This document shows positions 49,479 through 57,475 of a stretch of 64,000 nucleotides of DNA, piece after piece (positions within the stretch are counted from its first letter, which is position 1; every line of letters begins with the position of its first letter). The position numbers and the translations under genes are program-made. Below the pieces are notes generated by a model. That model was given only the letters and a program-made list of their open reading frames with translations. It searched no databases and was not told the DNA's origin. Origin of the DNA: Sphingomonas echinoides (GTDB lineage Bacteria; Pseudomonadota; Alphaproteobacteria; Sphingomonadales; Sphingomonadaceae). The stretch is taken from NCBI RefSeq assembly GCF_029623395.1, contig NZ_JAPYKK010000011.1, positions 1 through 64,000 on the forward strand, in the 5' to 3' direction.

Positions 49479-50249
49479 ATGACAATTCTAAGCTCGTTCA
49501 ATTCTTCAACCGATCCGGCCGACGCTATTGAGACGTTTAACGACATCTTGGCATCAATCGTAGCGTTGAAGGCCAAGGTCGCTGCGACACCTCCTATCCC
49601 GTCTTTCGGCCTGGCAACGCTGTCGCAAAACGAAGGCAACAGCGGCACTTCTTCGTTCGTGTTCCCTGTCAATCTCGACAAGGTGTGGTCGAGTGACATC
49701 TCCTATGAGGTTGTTGTAGCACCGACGGGTTCGAATCCGGCTGACGCGACCGATTTTGTCGGCGGCGTTTTTCCTCGCTTTCTGGTCACTATTCCGGCGG
49801 GCAGCACCACGACGAACGCAAACGTCTCGGTTGCGGGAGACTCGTCGATCGAACCGAACGAGAACTTCGCTGTCCGTCTCTACCGCGTCGCAGCTTCGTC
49901 GGTGGGGACAATCCTGAACGATGACACCCTCAAGACCCTGACCGCCTCGGTTACATCCGGCTTCGTCGGGACATCGCTTAATTCGACGATTAGCGGTCTT
50001 ACTTCCGGGAGCACAGTCGCACTCAGCGGCGCTGGTTCGCCTGGCTTGTCGGTTCAGGGGGCGATCATCACCGGCACCCCGACCAAGGTCGGCGACGTCA
50101 ACATCATCGAAACTCCCGCAGGTGGCGGCACATCGAAGACCACGAGCGGGGCCATCACAATTTCAGCAGCGTCTCAGTCCAACCGCTTCGACAGCACCGG
50201 TTGGTCTTTCGACAGTACGTCCTTCCCCTCCTTTGATATGGCGGCATAA
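49479..50249 (+). CDS. Calx-beta domain tail surface protein
   Basis: 256 residues, RBS GAAAGG. A helical N-terminus (DPADAIETFNDILASIVALK AKV) then a Calx-beta domain (LSQNEGNSGTSSFVFPVNLD, AGDSSIEPNENFAVRLY, VGTILNDD) with the acidic Ca2+-binding pattern, followed by an Ig-like repeat (GFVGTSLNSTISGLTSGSTV). A surface adhesion protein. The N-terminal attachment helix resembles that at the end of the preceding protein. Confidence 0.72.
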   Translation: MTILSSFNSSTDPADAIETFNDILASIVALKAKVAATPPIPSFGLATLSQNEGNSGTSSFVFPVNLDKVWSSDISYEVVVAPTGSNPADATDFVGGVFPRFLVTIPAGSTTTNANVSVAGDSSIEPNENFAVRLYRVAASSVGTILNDDTLKTLTASVTSGFVGTSLNSTISGLTSGSTVALSGAGSPGLSVQGAIITGTPTKVGDVNIIETPAGGGTSKTTSGAITISAASQSNRFDSTGWSFDSTSFPSFDMAA

Positions 50250-50252
50250 ATC

Positions 50253-51719
50253 ATGACAGTTCAGCTTATCAGCATCGGCAACTCGGCGAATGACGGCACG
50301 GGCAGCGATCCGCGCAGCGCTGGCGTAATCATGAACGACAATACGCTGCGGCTTGACCGCCGGGCAGGCCGGGCGAACGTCCGCCCCACCCTACTGCGCG
50401 ATGGAGACAGCAAGACGTCCGAGCCGTTCTATGGGTTCCAGTGGGCCAACTCTCGATTCCCTATGAACATCCGCGCTGGTCTTGCCGTAGCGGGCGGCGC
50501 GATCGGCGGAAGCGGCACAGCGGCGACGCAGAACGGGAGCATCAACAATCTCCTGTGGCCCGCGCGCCTGTCTGCGATGAAGGCCGACGTCCTCGCCCGC
50601 ACCACGGCGGGCCAGATCGTCGACATGATTCTCACGATCGGCACCAATGACATGTCCGGCGTGACCGGCGCAGGGGCGCTTTCCTCGGAAACCGTGATCG
50701 CCAACATCAGTAAGTATTTCCGCGAGTTCCGGGCATCGGGTGGTCGCACGCTGTGGCTCATGAGCGTCGACCCGCGAGACACGGTGAGTGACGTCAAACT
50801 TGCGGCGTACAACGCGGCGTACAAGCTCTTCGCCGCGAGCACCGAGGGCGTGCGCTACATCGACACCACCCCGTATCTGATCGACCCGCTTGACAGCACG
50901 GGCTGTCTGGGGAGTACCGGCGCGGCACAGTTCAGTTCGATGGACAGCGTCGGGCTGCACTGCTCGTCGTACGGGACCTATCTTAAGAGCTTCGCCGTCG
51001 AGAAGGCATTCCGTTCGTTCTACGAACCCCTCGACATCATCGGAATGGACGCGGCGGACGCGCTCGACGACACCAACGCCCCCAGGGGCAACATCCTGAG
51101 CCGCACCACGGGCGGGCTTACAGGGCTGGGCCGCACCACCCGCATCGGTGGAACTGACAGCACCACGAAGAACGACACCAGCAGCGTCACAGGCACCCCG
51201 CCTCTTGGATACACCATGACGGGCACCTTGAGCGGGACCATGAATATCGCGTTTTCGCTGGTCACCTGTCCAAAGCTGAAAGCGTACATCGGAACGGGTG
51301 CTCCGGGCGACTTCACGGGCGTGGCCATCACTTTCAGCGGCACCCCGTCGGCCAACGGCGAGTTCAGTATGAGCCGGTTCGTGCTGACACCCGCTTACGG
51401 AACGACCCTGATTGAGCTGGCGACGCTGTTCGAGTGCGACAACCTGTCTGGTAACTTCGGGATCATCGTCAAGCCTCAGAATTACTCTGGCCCGGACACC
51501 AACGGATTGACCCTCGGCGGCGGCCAGGGTGCGAACGACCAGCTTCCGACACTCAACGGACTGTTCAACCCGCGCCTCATTATGGAGCCAACAACCGCGA
51601 CCAACACCGGCGCTGGTCTCATAATGAGGTGGCGGGCTGGCGTCCCGATGTCGGGATCGTTGATCCTTATCGGCATCAGCATGAAGGCCGAATTGCCGCT
51701 TCCAGCCGTGCCCGCGTAA
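50253..51719 (+). CDS. SGNH-fold esterase-like tail protein
   Basis: 488 residues. N-terminal virion-attachment motif QLISIGNSANDGTGSDPRSA (S-I-G-x-x-(x)-N-D-G-T-G), then an SGNH hydrolase domain: block I GDSKT (S53), block III GTND (130-133), block V DSVGLHC (D231, H236). A C-terminal beta-rich module starts near residue 270 (GRTTRIGGTDSTTKNDTSS). In tail proteins this fold usually removes O-acetyl groups from surface polysaccharides. Substrate not determinable. Confidence 0.75.
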   Translation: MTVQLISIGNSANDGTGSDPRSAGVIMNDNTLRLDRRAGRANVRPTLLRDGDSKTSEPFYGFQWANSRFPMNIRAGLAVAGGAIGGSGTAATQNGSINNLLWPARLSAMKADVLARTTAGQIVDMILTIGTNDMSGVTGAGALSSETVIANISKYFREFRASGGRTLWLMSVDPRDTVSDVKLAAYNAAYKLFAASTEGVRYIDTTPYLIDPLDSTGCLGSTGAAQFSSMDSVGLHCSSYGTYLKSFAVEKAFRSFYEPLDIIGMDAADALDDTNAPRGNILSRTTGGLTGLGRTTRIGGTDSTTKNDTSSVTGTPPLGYTMTGTLSGTMNIAFSLVTCPKLKAYIGTGAPGDFTGVAITFSGTPSANGEFSMSRFVLTPAYGTTLIELATLFECDNLSGNFGIIVKPQNYSGPDTNGLTLGGGQGANDQLPTLNGLFNPRLIMEPTTATNTGAGLIMRWRAGVPMSGSLILIGISMKAELPLPAVPA

Positions 51720-51729
51720 GGAATACAGC

Positions 51730-51849
51730 ATGCTCAAGCGCATCCTCTCCGCAGCCCTTTCCCTCGCAGCCGCCCCAGCGGTTGCGCAGGACAATGCCGC
51801 CTCCGACACGCGCCAAGCCGCGCGCGGAATATCTCATCGATACACGTAA
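51730..51849 (+). CDS. Tiny signal-peptide peptide, 39 aa
   Basis: ATG 51730 to TAA 51847. MLKRILSAALSLAAAPAVAQ DNAAS is a clean Sec signal peptide with AXA-type cleavage, followed by only 19 residues. It is either a secreted microprotein or the 5' remnant of a gene cut off by insertion of the downstream spike gene. Placed between two tail-surface genes. Confidence 0.4.
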   Translation: MLKRILSAALSLAAAPAVAQDNAASDTRQAARGISHRYT

Positions 51850-51900
51850 TAAAAAGCGTGCGTTCGTGGATCCTGTTGCGGCCTAGTTTGGACGATATTC

Positions 51901-54900
51901 ATGGCAAACATTGATTTCGGAACAGGTCTCAATACGCCGACGGGGGACCTATGCCCCTCAGCGATTGAGAAGCTGAATGCCCGTTTGAACCTTCTGGGCA
52001 AAGCGCGAGCTGACGGCGGCACGAACATCACGACCTATCAAAGCTCCTTCAACGGCGTCGACAACACGCCGTTGGGGGGTTTCGAGGGTTGGACGCTCGA
52101 TAGCAATTCCACGGCGCAGTGGTTGTCGATTGTCGACAACGACATCGCGGTTACCGGAACGATTAATTTTCAGTCTACGTACACCCATCCGACCGGCGCT
52201 GATGATTATGAATGGGAGTTCACGGCGTATCTGGATGCCACGCCAACCGGATCGAACACGAAATACGCTTACCCCGTGTATCTCGACAAAAATAACTATA
52301 TCGTAATGAACTTTGCAAACAATAACTACGTATTGCAGTCGAAAGTTTCGGGCGTGACGGCCGATATCAGAAGTTACGCGAACTTTACCTTTGCCACGGA
52401 TGTTTCGATTAAGATCCGCGTGCAAGGCCTGAACTTCCGCATTTATTACAACGGGGCGGAAATCGCGGATAGCGTGGCGGCGAACGGGGGTTTAGGTTTT
52501 GCCATTCCGTCCGCATTGGCTACGCGGAGCAAGGTGGCGCTTTCGGGCGTCAACAGCTCGCCGTTGCCCGCGAAATTCATCCGCAGTATGTCCATCACCA
52601 GTATCCCTGATGACAACATGGTTGTTAGCGCATCGGTCAGCATGATCAATGCGACGCCGGGTCGTCAGCGCATTAGCATCGTGGGAGCCAAGCAAGGCAA
52701 CGTGACCCAGCCACAAGCCTCTGTGGTTTCGAGCTCGAGTCAGGTCGTTCAAAACTGGGTAAATCTGACCCTCAACGGAGACGCAATCTCGGGGGATTTG
52801 CCGGAGCTTCCGCAGTCGATCGAAGGGGACAACGTCAAGATCCTGATCCGGGATAAGGTCAATCCGTCGATTACGACAACGGCTGCTCTGCGGAACGGCG
52901 TGCCGGTTCAATGGCACGCATCGAAAATTGATTTCGGCCTAAACACGACAGGTGGCCTTCACTATGGACGCGCGATGGAGTTCGTCGATTTCGCCAAGAA
53001 CACTAGCGCTGGCGTAACCGATGGCGGCCCAATTTTTCACACGCCGATCTTTGCTCAACATTGCACGCTGACACCGCCGTCGGGTTCGACTCAGTACATG
53101 TCGTACGATGAAATGGGAATGGACGACGGGTGGCCGACGAAGGTTCCAGCTGGTGTTGGAGTATGGCCTGCAAATCTGAAGTTTGCTCTAAAATGTAGCC
53201 CGGGCGCATCTGGCTTCACTGACGATCAGGCTGGCGTTTACGACGTACAATTTGCTCCCGGCCTCGACTGGTTTCACAGCGGAGCATCTCACGTCGCTAT
53301 CACGAACTACAACCTGGCCGCCGGCACGGCAGTGATGACCATCACAGCCAACTCCGGCAGCGGCCAATCGAGCCGCTTTATCTTCAACAGCTATAATGGA
53401 GTTGCCAACAAGTTCCCCCCGGCGGGGCAACGCGTGTTCAAGATGATCAAGCGTGGACAGGATGCCGCCAGCGCCTTCACGGCTACTACGCTCAGCAGCT
53501 GGATTGGCCTGACGTCCGCGGCAAAGACTGACAACACGACGTACCGCGGATGCTTGCGGTTCATGTCCAACGACATGATCAATCGTCCGTACAGCTCGGT
53601 TGTCAAAGAGAACTATACGCGTAAGTCGCTACCCGACAACCGCCTTGGCTTCTTAGAGCGTGGCGGTGTAATTAGCATTGTGGAAAAACTAGACGCTTGT
53701 AAGCGAATCCGCTGCAACATGTATCTCAACATTCCAGATACCGCTGATCCGTCACTTGTATTGGAAACGGCTAACTATTTAAAAAATAACATGCCCGCCG
53801 GTATGAAGGTATTCGTCGAATATTCGAACGAAATCGTATTCAACTATCAGCAAGGCTTTTTCCAAACGAACGAACTTTTGCGCCGCACGCGCGAGAACGG
53901 TTTGGCGGACGATCAGACGCGCATCCAGCTCGCACGCGATATCAAAGCGGTGGTCGCCGTGCCGTTCGCATCGGTGTTCGGCATCGACAACCCCCGCTGG
54001 AACCTGATCGTCGGCGAGCAGGCCGCAAAGTACGCCCTGAACTCTGAGGCTCAGCAAGACGCCAACGTCGCGTCGTTGCTCGACGAGGGAGATCTCTATC
54101 TGTATGCTCGTGGCATGTGCGTCGCCTGCTATGTAGGCAATGGCTACACCTATAGTGACGTGTCGCCGGATAACGGCTTTATGTCCAAAGCCTCGCGCGA
54201 CAAGGCTGGTGTCGATAACGCCGGATTCCTGAACGACTATTTCGCGGCACAAAAGGTTATGAGCGCTTGGACGCGCGACAATTACTGGAATTCGTTTGCC
54301 AACGCGCTTGCTCGGTATGCGGTGAAAAAAGGGTTCGCTGTCGGGCGATACATGCCCGTGGCCTACGAATATTCGTGGCAGCACAGCAACATGTCGACTA
54401 GCAACAAGGTCAGCGCGACCGGGTATATCAGCGGCAACACGCTCACCATCACGGCCAACAACAACGGCCCGATCCGCGCCGGTGACGTTCTCACCAAATC
54501 GGACATTATTGCGGGAACGAAGGTTCTCGCGCAGCTCACCCAGGATGCCGGGGCCGCGCCAGGCAAGGCGGGCACATATTCGGTCGATACAACCCACGCG
54601 ACCGCGACAACCTCGGGTACGATTACCAGCACGACCAATCTGTATGCGTCAGCGGCCGGAACGCTGCTGGGGCAGGCTCTCCGCGACCCGCGTGCAGGGG
54701 AAGCGCAAAACTACCAGGACTCTTGGATTAGGAACACCGGGGGCATAGCGTGCCACTTCGACCACATCGGCGGAACCGGCACGCTCTACAACATCACGAG
54801 CGGTTCCTATTGGGGATATGCCGACTACATAGGCCGCGAGGCATTGGATGAGCCTTACATTTCGACCAATCGCGATATGATCGCCAACGGTTGGAGTTAG
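51901..54900 (+). CDS. Large tail-spike-like protein with clan GH-A-like hydrolase region
   Basis: 999 residues. N-terminal NIDFGTGLNTPTGDLCPSAI is a short attachment motif. A jelly-roll-like module (about 75-220, GGFEGWTLDSNSTAQWLSIV) is followed by a large middle domain in which VFVEYSNEIVFNYQQGFFQT (E644 of SNE) resembles the N-E acid/base motif of GH-A TIM-barrel glycosidases. The C-terminus has ATGYISGNTLTITANNNGPI and a terminal Trp. Base composition is lower in GC than neighbours, and it has many Asn/Thr, consistent with recent acquisition. A polysaccharide depolymerase is a reasonable inference. Confidence 0.65.
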   Translation: MANIDFGTGLNTPTGDLCPSAIEKLNARLNLLGKARADGGTNITTYQSSFNGVDNTPLGGFEGWTLDSNSTAQWLSIVDNDIAVTGTINFQSTYTHPTGADDYEWEFTAYLDATPTGSNTKYAYPVYLDKNNYIVMNFANNNYVLQSKVSGVTADIRSYANFTFATDVSIKIRVQGLNFRIYYNGAEIADSVAANGGLGFAIPSALATRSKVALSGVNSSPLPAKFIRSMSITSIPDDNMVVSASVSMINATPGRQRISIVGAKQGNVTQPQASVVSSSSQVVQNWVNLTLNGDAISGDLPELPQSIEGDNVKILIRDKVNPSITTTAALRNGVPVQWHASKIDFGLNTTGGLHYGRAMEFVDFAKNTSAGVTDGGPIFHTPIFAQHCTLTPPSGSTQYMSYDEMGMDDGWPTKVPAGVGVWPANLKFALKCSPGASGFTDDQAGVYDVQFAPGLDWFHSGASHVAITNYNLAAGTAVMTITANSGSGQSSRFIFNSYNGVANKFPPAGQRVFKMIKRGQDAASAFTATTLSSWIGLTSAAKTDNTTYRGCLRFMSNDMINRPYSSVVKENYTRKSLPDNRLGFLERGGVISIVEKLDACKRIRCNMYLNIPDTADPSLVLETANYLKNNMPAGMKVFVEYSNEIVFNYQQGFFQTNELLRRTRENGLADDQTRIQLARDIKAVVAVPFASVFGIDNPRWNLIVGEQAAKYALNSEAQQDANVASLLDEGDLYLYARGMCVACYVGNGYTYSDVSPDNGFMSKASRDKAGVDNAGFLNDYFAAQKVMSAWTRDNYWNSFANALARYAVKKGFAVGRYMPVAYEYSWQHSNMSTSNKVSATGYISGNTLTITANNNGPIRAGDVLTKSDIIAGTKVLAQLTQDAGAAPGKAGTYSVDTTHATATTSGTITSTTNLYASAAGTLLGQALRDPRAGEAQNYQDSWIRNTGGIACHFDHIGGTGTLYNITSGSYWGYADYIGREALDEPYISTNRDMIANGWS

Positions 54901-54924
54901 AAGCGTTGGAAAATGGCCCCGCCT

Positions 54925-56115
54925 TTAAGTGGACGGCGCCATTGCCTCAGGCGAAAATCCGGAGCCTCGGGAAAAGCGGGACGCGACCCAATTTCGAGAC
55001 CGCCTATGCATAGGCTGCTCGACCCAACGATAGCTGATCGCGGCGCATGAAATCGTAATCGCCAGCACCAAAATCGACATCGCGTCCCCGAACAACGCTG
55101 AGCCGCCGATTTCGTTGTGTCCCTTTACAGAGGTAACGAGCGGTTGATGGAGCACTCGTCCGACACCCGACAAAAGATTGACGAAGCGCAGTTCGATGAA
55201 ACCGTGAATCATGTAGATTGAGTAAGACAGACCCCCGAGAATTAAGAACGGCTTCTGCATCAGAATGCGACTGACCCCGCCTGCCTGTTGAGCAAACAGG
55301 AGGATCACGACCAGAAGAAGCGGGGGGATCGCGAGTGAGTACACGCTTGGCCCCGCAAAAATCACTGCTGCGATCACGATCCCGACTGCCGTGATTTCGC
55401 TGAACGTCCACAGACCTTTCACCACCGTGCGATCGCCCAATGTCGCAACACGGCTCTGCACGGTGTGGGCAATGACGCCGAGCGAGAATCCATACAGGCA
55501 CCGAGCAAGCGCCCCGTTGTGAAAGACCTCCAGGTAGCGGTCCGTCAGAAACGCGAGATAGATGCAGCTTCCAGCGGCCACCAGTAAGCAGATCGGCACT
55601 AACCAACGCCCGGCAGTCCGGAAGACGAAAGCGAACACCAGATACGTCCAAAATTCTGCGGCAATGCTCCATGCGGGAGCGTTCCAACTACCGTTATCGG
55701 GGCCAACGAAGATCTGCACGAGAAACAAATTCGCGACCAGCAGAGGAACGCTGTAAATGTCGGTAAACGAAGGTCGACCGGCGCTGTGCGGCATCGCGAC
55801 TGCAAAGACAATTTCGAAAACCAGAAACAATGCCAGCACGGCAAGGTGCAAAGGGTAGATTCTGCCAAGCCGAAGCAGCATGAATGCCGTAGGGCTGTAC
55901 CCGCGCGACAGCCGCCCCCCATAGCTCGCAGCTATAACAAAGCCGCTCAGTACGAAGAAAAAGTCGACGAACAAAAAGCCGTTCTGAACGAAGCCGCTGT
56001 TCGTGAGCATCCCTTGCGTGTTCAGGTGATAAAAGACGATGACACAGGCACAAATTCCCCTGAGGCTGTCCAAAACCTCATAGCGATGCGTCGTACTTTT
56101 GACGGTTATCTGCAA
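54925..56115 (-). CDS. Acyltransferase-3 family O-acetyltransferase (likely lysogenic conversion)
   Basis: 396 residues, about ten membrane spans. N-terminal RYEVLDSLRGICACVIVFYH and VDFFFVLSGFVIA are the diagnostic motifs of the OafA/YrhL acyltransferase-3 family, with the catalytic His in FYH and the R-x-x-R-L region MLLRLGRIYPLHL. No SGNH domain is fused. Start is TTG at 56115 behind GAGGGGGG. Opposite strand and end-of-prophage position are classic for a moron that modifies O-antigen or capsule to exclude related phages. Confidence 0.82.
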   Translation of the reverse strand: MQITVKSTTHRYEVLDSLRGICACVIVFYHLNTQGMLTNSGFVQNGFLFVDFFFVLSGFVIAASYGGRLSRGYSPTAFMLLRLGRIYPLHLAVLALFLVFEIVFAVAMPHSAGRPSFTDIYSVPLLVANLFLVQIFVGPDNGSWNAPAWSIAAEFWTYLVFAFVFRTAGRWLVPICLLVAAGSCIYLAFLTDRYLEVFHNGALARCLYGFSLGVIAHTVQSRVATLGDRTVVKGLWTFSEITAVGIVIAAVIFAGPSVYSLAIPPLLLVVILLFAQQAGGVSRILMQKPFLILGGLSYSIYMIHGFIELRFVNLLSGVGRVLHQPLVTSVKGHNEIGGSALFGDAMSILVLAITISCAAISYRWVEQPMHRRSRNWVASRFSRGSGFSPEAMAPST

Positions 56116-56228
56116 AGCCCACCCCCCTCGAATATGGTCTATGCCGCTCCTGGCTTTAATCGCCTGGCTCGGAAGAGTTCCTACATCAAGAGAAACGTCT
56201 CAGATAGCTCAACTTTTTAATTGTCTTT

Positions 56229-56486
56229 CTAGGGAATCGACGACTGCAACTGCCGCATGATCCCGTTGAGCGCGGCGTTAGTGCTTTGGAAGCGGCCGAT
56301 CTCGTTATCGCCTGAAGAGCCGTCCCAGAACGCCACCAGCGGCCAACGCTCGGGGCAATGCGGCATCAGCACGCGGAGGGCGAGCCGGACCGCGATTGTG
56401 TCGACCCGCTGCTCCGGGCTCGCTGCTACAGCCGCGCGGAGGATCTGCACGGCAAGATCGATCGTGATTCGCTGGCGGCGGTGCAT
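56229..56486 (-). CDS. Hypothetical small protein, 85 aa
   Basis: MHRRQRITIDLAVQILRAAV AASPEQRVDTIAVRLALRVL MPHCPERWPLVAFWDGSSGD, helical with an acidic/aromatic middle. Divergent from the following plus-strand gene; a 113-base space separates it from the acyltransferase. Probably the last prophage-side gene, but could be host. Confidence 0.55.
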   Translation of the reverse strand: MHRRQRITIDLAVQILRAAVAASPEQRVDTIAVRLALRVLMPHCPERWPLVAFWDGSSGDNEIGRFQSTNAALNGIMRQLQSSIP

Positions 56487-56530
56487 CCTGCTATGGAACG
56501 TAACAGGAACACGATAGCAAGGGATTCGCG

Positions 56531-56731
56531 ATGGCGCGCTGCCGCCTATGCATGAGCAACGACGAAGATGCTGTGGTCGAGCACCTGGCGGAAACGATGT
56601 GGGATAGCCGGCAGGATCACTTTGAGGTGCGCACGCCGTGGAGTGAGGCTGGCGGGACGTGGCAGGCTGCGTTTCGGGAGATGGCTAAGGCAGCTGTGCA
56701 GGCTCTGCGTGCGGCCAACTACCATGCGTGA
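56531..56731 (+). CDS. Hypothetical small protein, 66 aa
   Basis: MARCRLCMSNDEDAVVEHLA ETMWDSRQDHFEVRTPWSEA, one C-x-x-C motif near the N-terminus and an acidic/aromatic body. RBS AAGGG. No family recognised. I place the prophage end near here, without proof. Confidence 0.5.
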   Translation: MARCRLCMSNDEDAVVEHLAETMWDSRQDHFEVRTPWSEAGGTWQAAFREMAKAAVQALRAANYHA

Positions 56732-56782
56732 CTTGCAACGATATGAAGTAATAAGAGGGTGGCCAAATAAAGGGAAGCCGGA

Positions 56783-57403
56783 ATGAAATGGATTTTGGGT
56801 GCGGTCTTATCTCTGGTGGCGACGCCGAGCTATGCCATAGAGTCGTTCGATGGAGACCAGATCTATACCATCCCGATGCCAGCCACGACACCAGGAGCAC
56901 GGGTATATGTGGCTACAACTGCGAGCGTTAGATATACCTTGAGCGGGTCGCTTACGATCCTCACGGATGACGGTGAGCGCGGAATACAACCTCTCGTAAA
57001 TATCGCTTTAATGGGGATTTATGGGGGGCAGGCTTTCACGGTCGCCGGGGGTATTTCTCCCTTTTACTTCCCGTCGGGAATGGACGGTCAAACAGTAGAC
57101 TTTTCCATTGATTACGACTTTAGTTTTAGCCCGCTTTTTGAGACAGACGGCATTCAGCGTGACCTCCGAGTGATATCCAGTGCGACGGTTGCGCCAGCGA
57201 GCTTAGGGGCTTTCAATGTTGCCGTGAATTCTTTCAACTTGGCATTCACCTCAGGCGAATTCGCCATCAATTATGTTGAAGAGGTGCTGCCGGTTCCAGG
57301 AGTTCCCGAGCCTGGCACCTGGAGCATGATGATCGCCGGCTTCGGCATGATGGGTGCGGGCTTGCGCTATCGCCGCCGCAGCTCGACTGTCGCTTTCGCA
57401 TAA
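56783..57403 (+). CDS. PEP-CTERM sorting-domain protein
   Basis: 206 residues. N-terminal signal peptide (MKWILGAVLSLVATPSYAIE), beta-rich body (ASVRYTLSGSLTILTDDGER, VDFSIDYDFSFSPLF), and a C-terminal PEP-CTERM tail PEPGTWSMMIAGFGMMGAGL followed by RYRRRS. It is exported, then cleaved and anchored by an exosortase, usually in EPS-producing bacteria. The tail resembles that of the prophage protein at 12740-13279. Ends before a terminator hairpin. Confidence 0.9.
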   Translation: MKWILGAVLSLVATPSYAIESFDGDQIYTIPMPATTPGARVYVATTASVRYTLSGSLTILTDDGERGIQPLVNIALMGIYGGQAFTVAGGISPFYFPSGMDGQTVDFSIDYDFSFSPLFETDGIQRDLRVISSATVAPASLGAFNVAVNSFNLAFTSGEFAINYVEEVLPVPGVPEPGTWSMMIAGFGMMGAGLRYRRRSSTVAFA

Positions 57404-57417
57404 TCCCGTTTCGCTCT

Positions 57418-57451
57418 GAAAATGCCGTCAATGAAAATTGGCGGCATTTTC
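57418..57451. terminator. Bidirectional terminator-like hairpin
   Basis: AAAATGCCG (57419-57427) pairs with CGGCATTTT (57442-57450) around a 14-base loop. A-rich on the left and T-rich on the right, between two convergent genes (stops at 57403 and 57476), so it can serve both. Confidence 0.7.
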
Positions 57452-57475
57452 TGGGGCGTCGACCACACGATTTCG

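Larger units (their letters stand above)
7188..56731. mobile_element. Siphovirus-type prophage integrated at tRNA-Lys (right end approximate)
   Basis: Left edge: the 3' end of tRNA-Lys followed at once by a tyrosine integrase gene. Contents in order: leftward early operon, repressor and operators, rightward early/replication genes, terminase, HK97-type head genes, long-tail genes, lysis cassette, tail accessory genes and an acyltransferase moron. No capsid, terminase, portal, tape-measure or lysis gene looks broken, so it may be functional. A tail tube and long tape measure without sheath genes argue for a non-contractile tail. The right boundary is inferred only from gene content; no repeat of the tRNA 3' end is visible to the right. 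Confidence 0.85.

Noticed and set aside
50391..51809. 472-codon minus frame over the SGNH gene
   Set aside because: Shadow of the SGNH gene; composition typical of antisense high-GC frames.
54912..54943. AATGGC/GCCATT hairpin between convergent spike and acyltransferase genes
   Set aside because: Six base pairs plus a bulged three-pair inner stem, no T-run; too weak for a terminator call.
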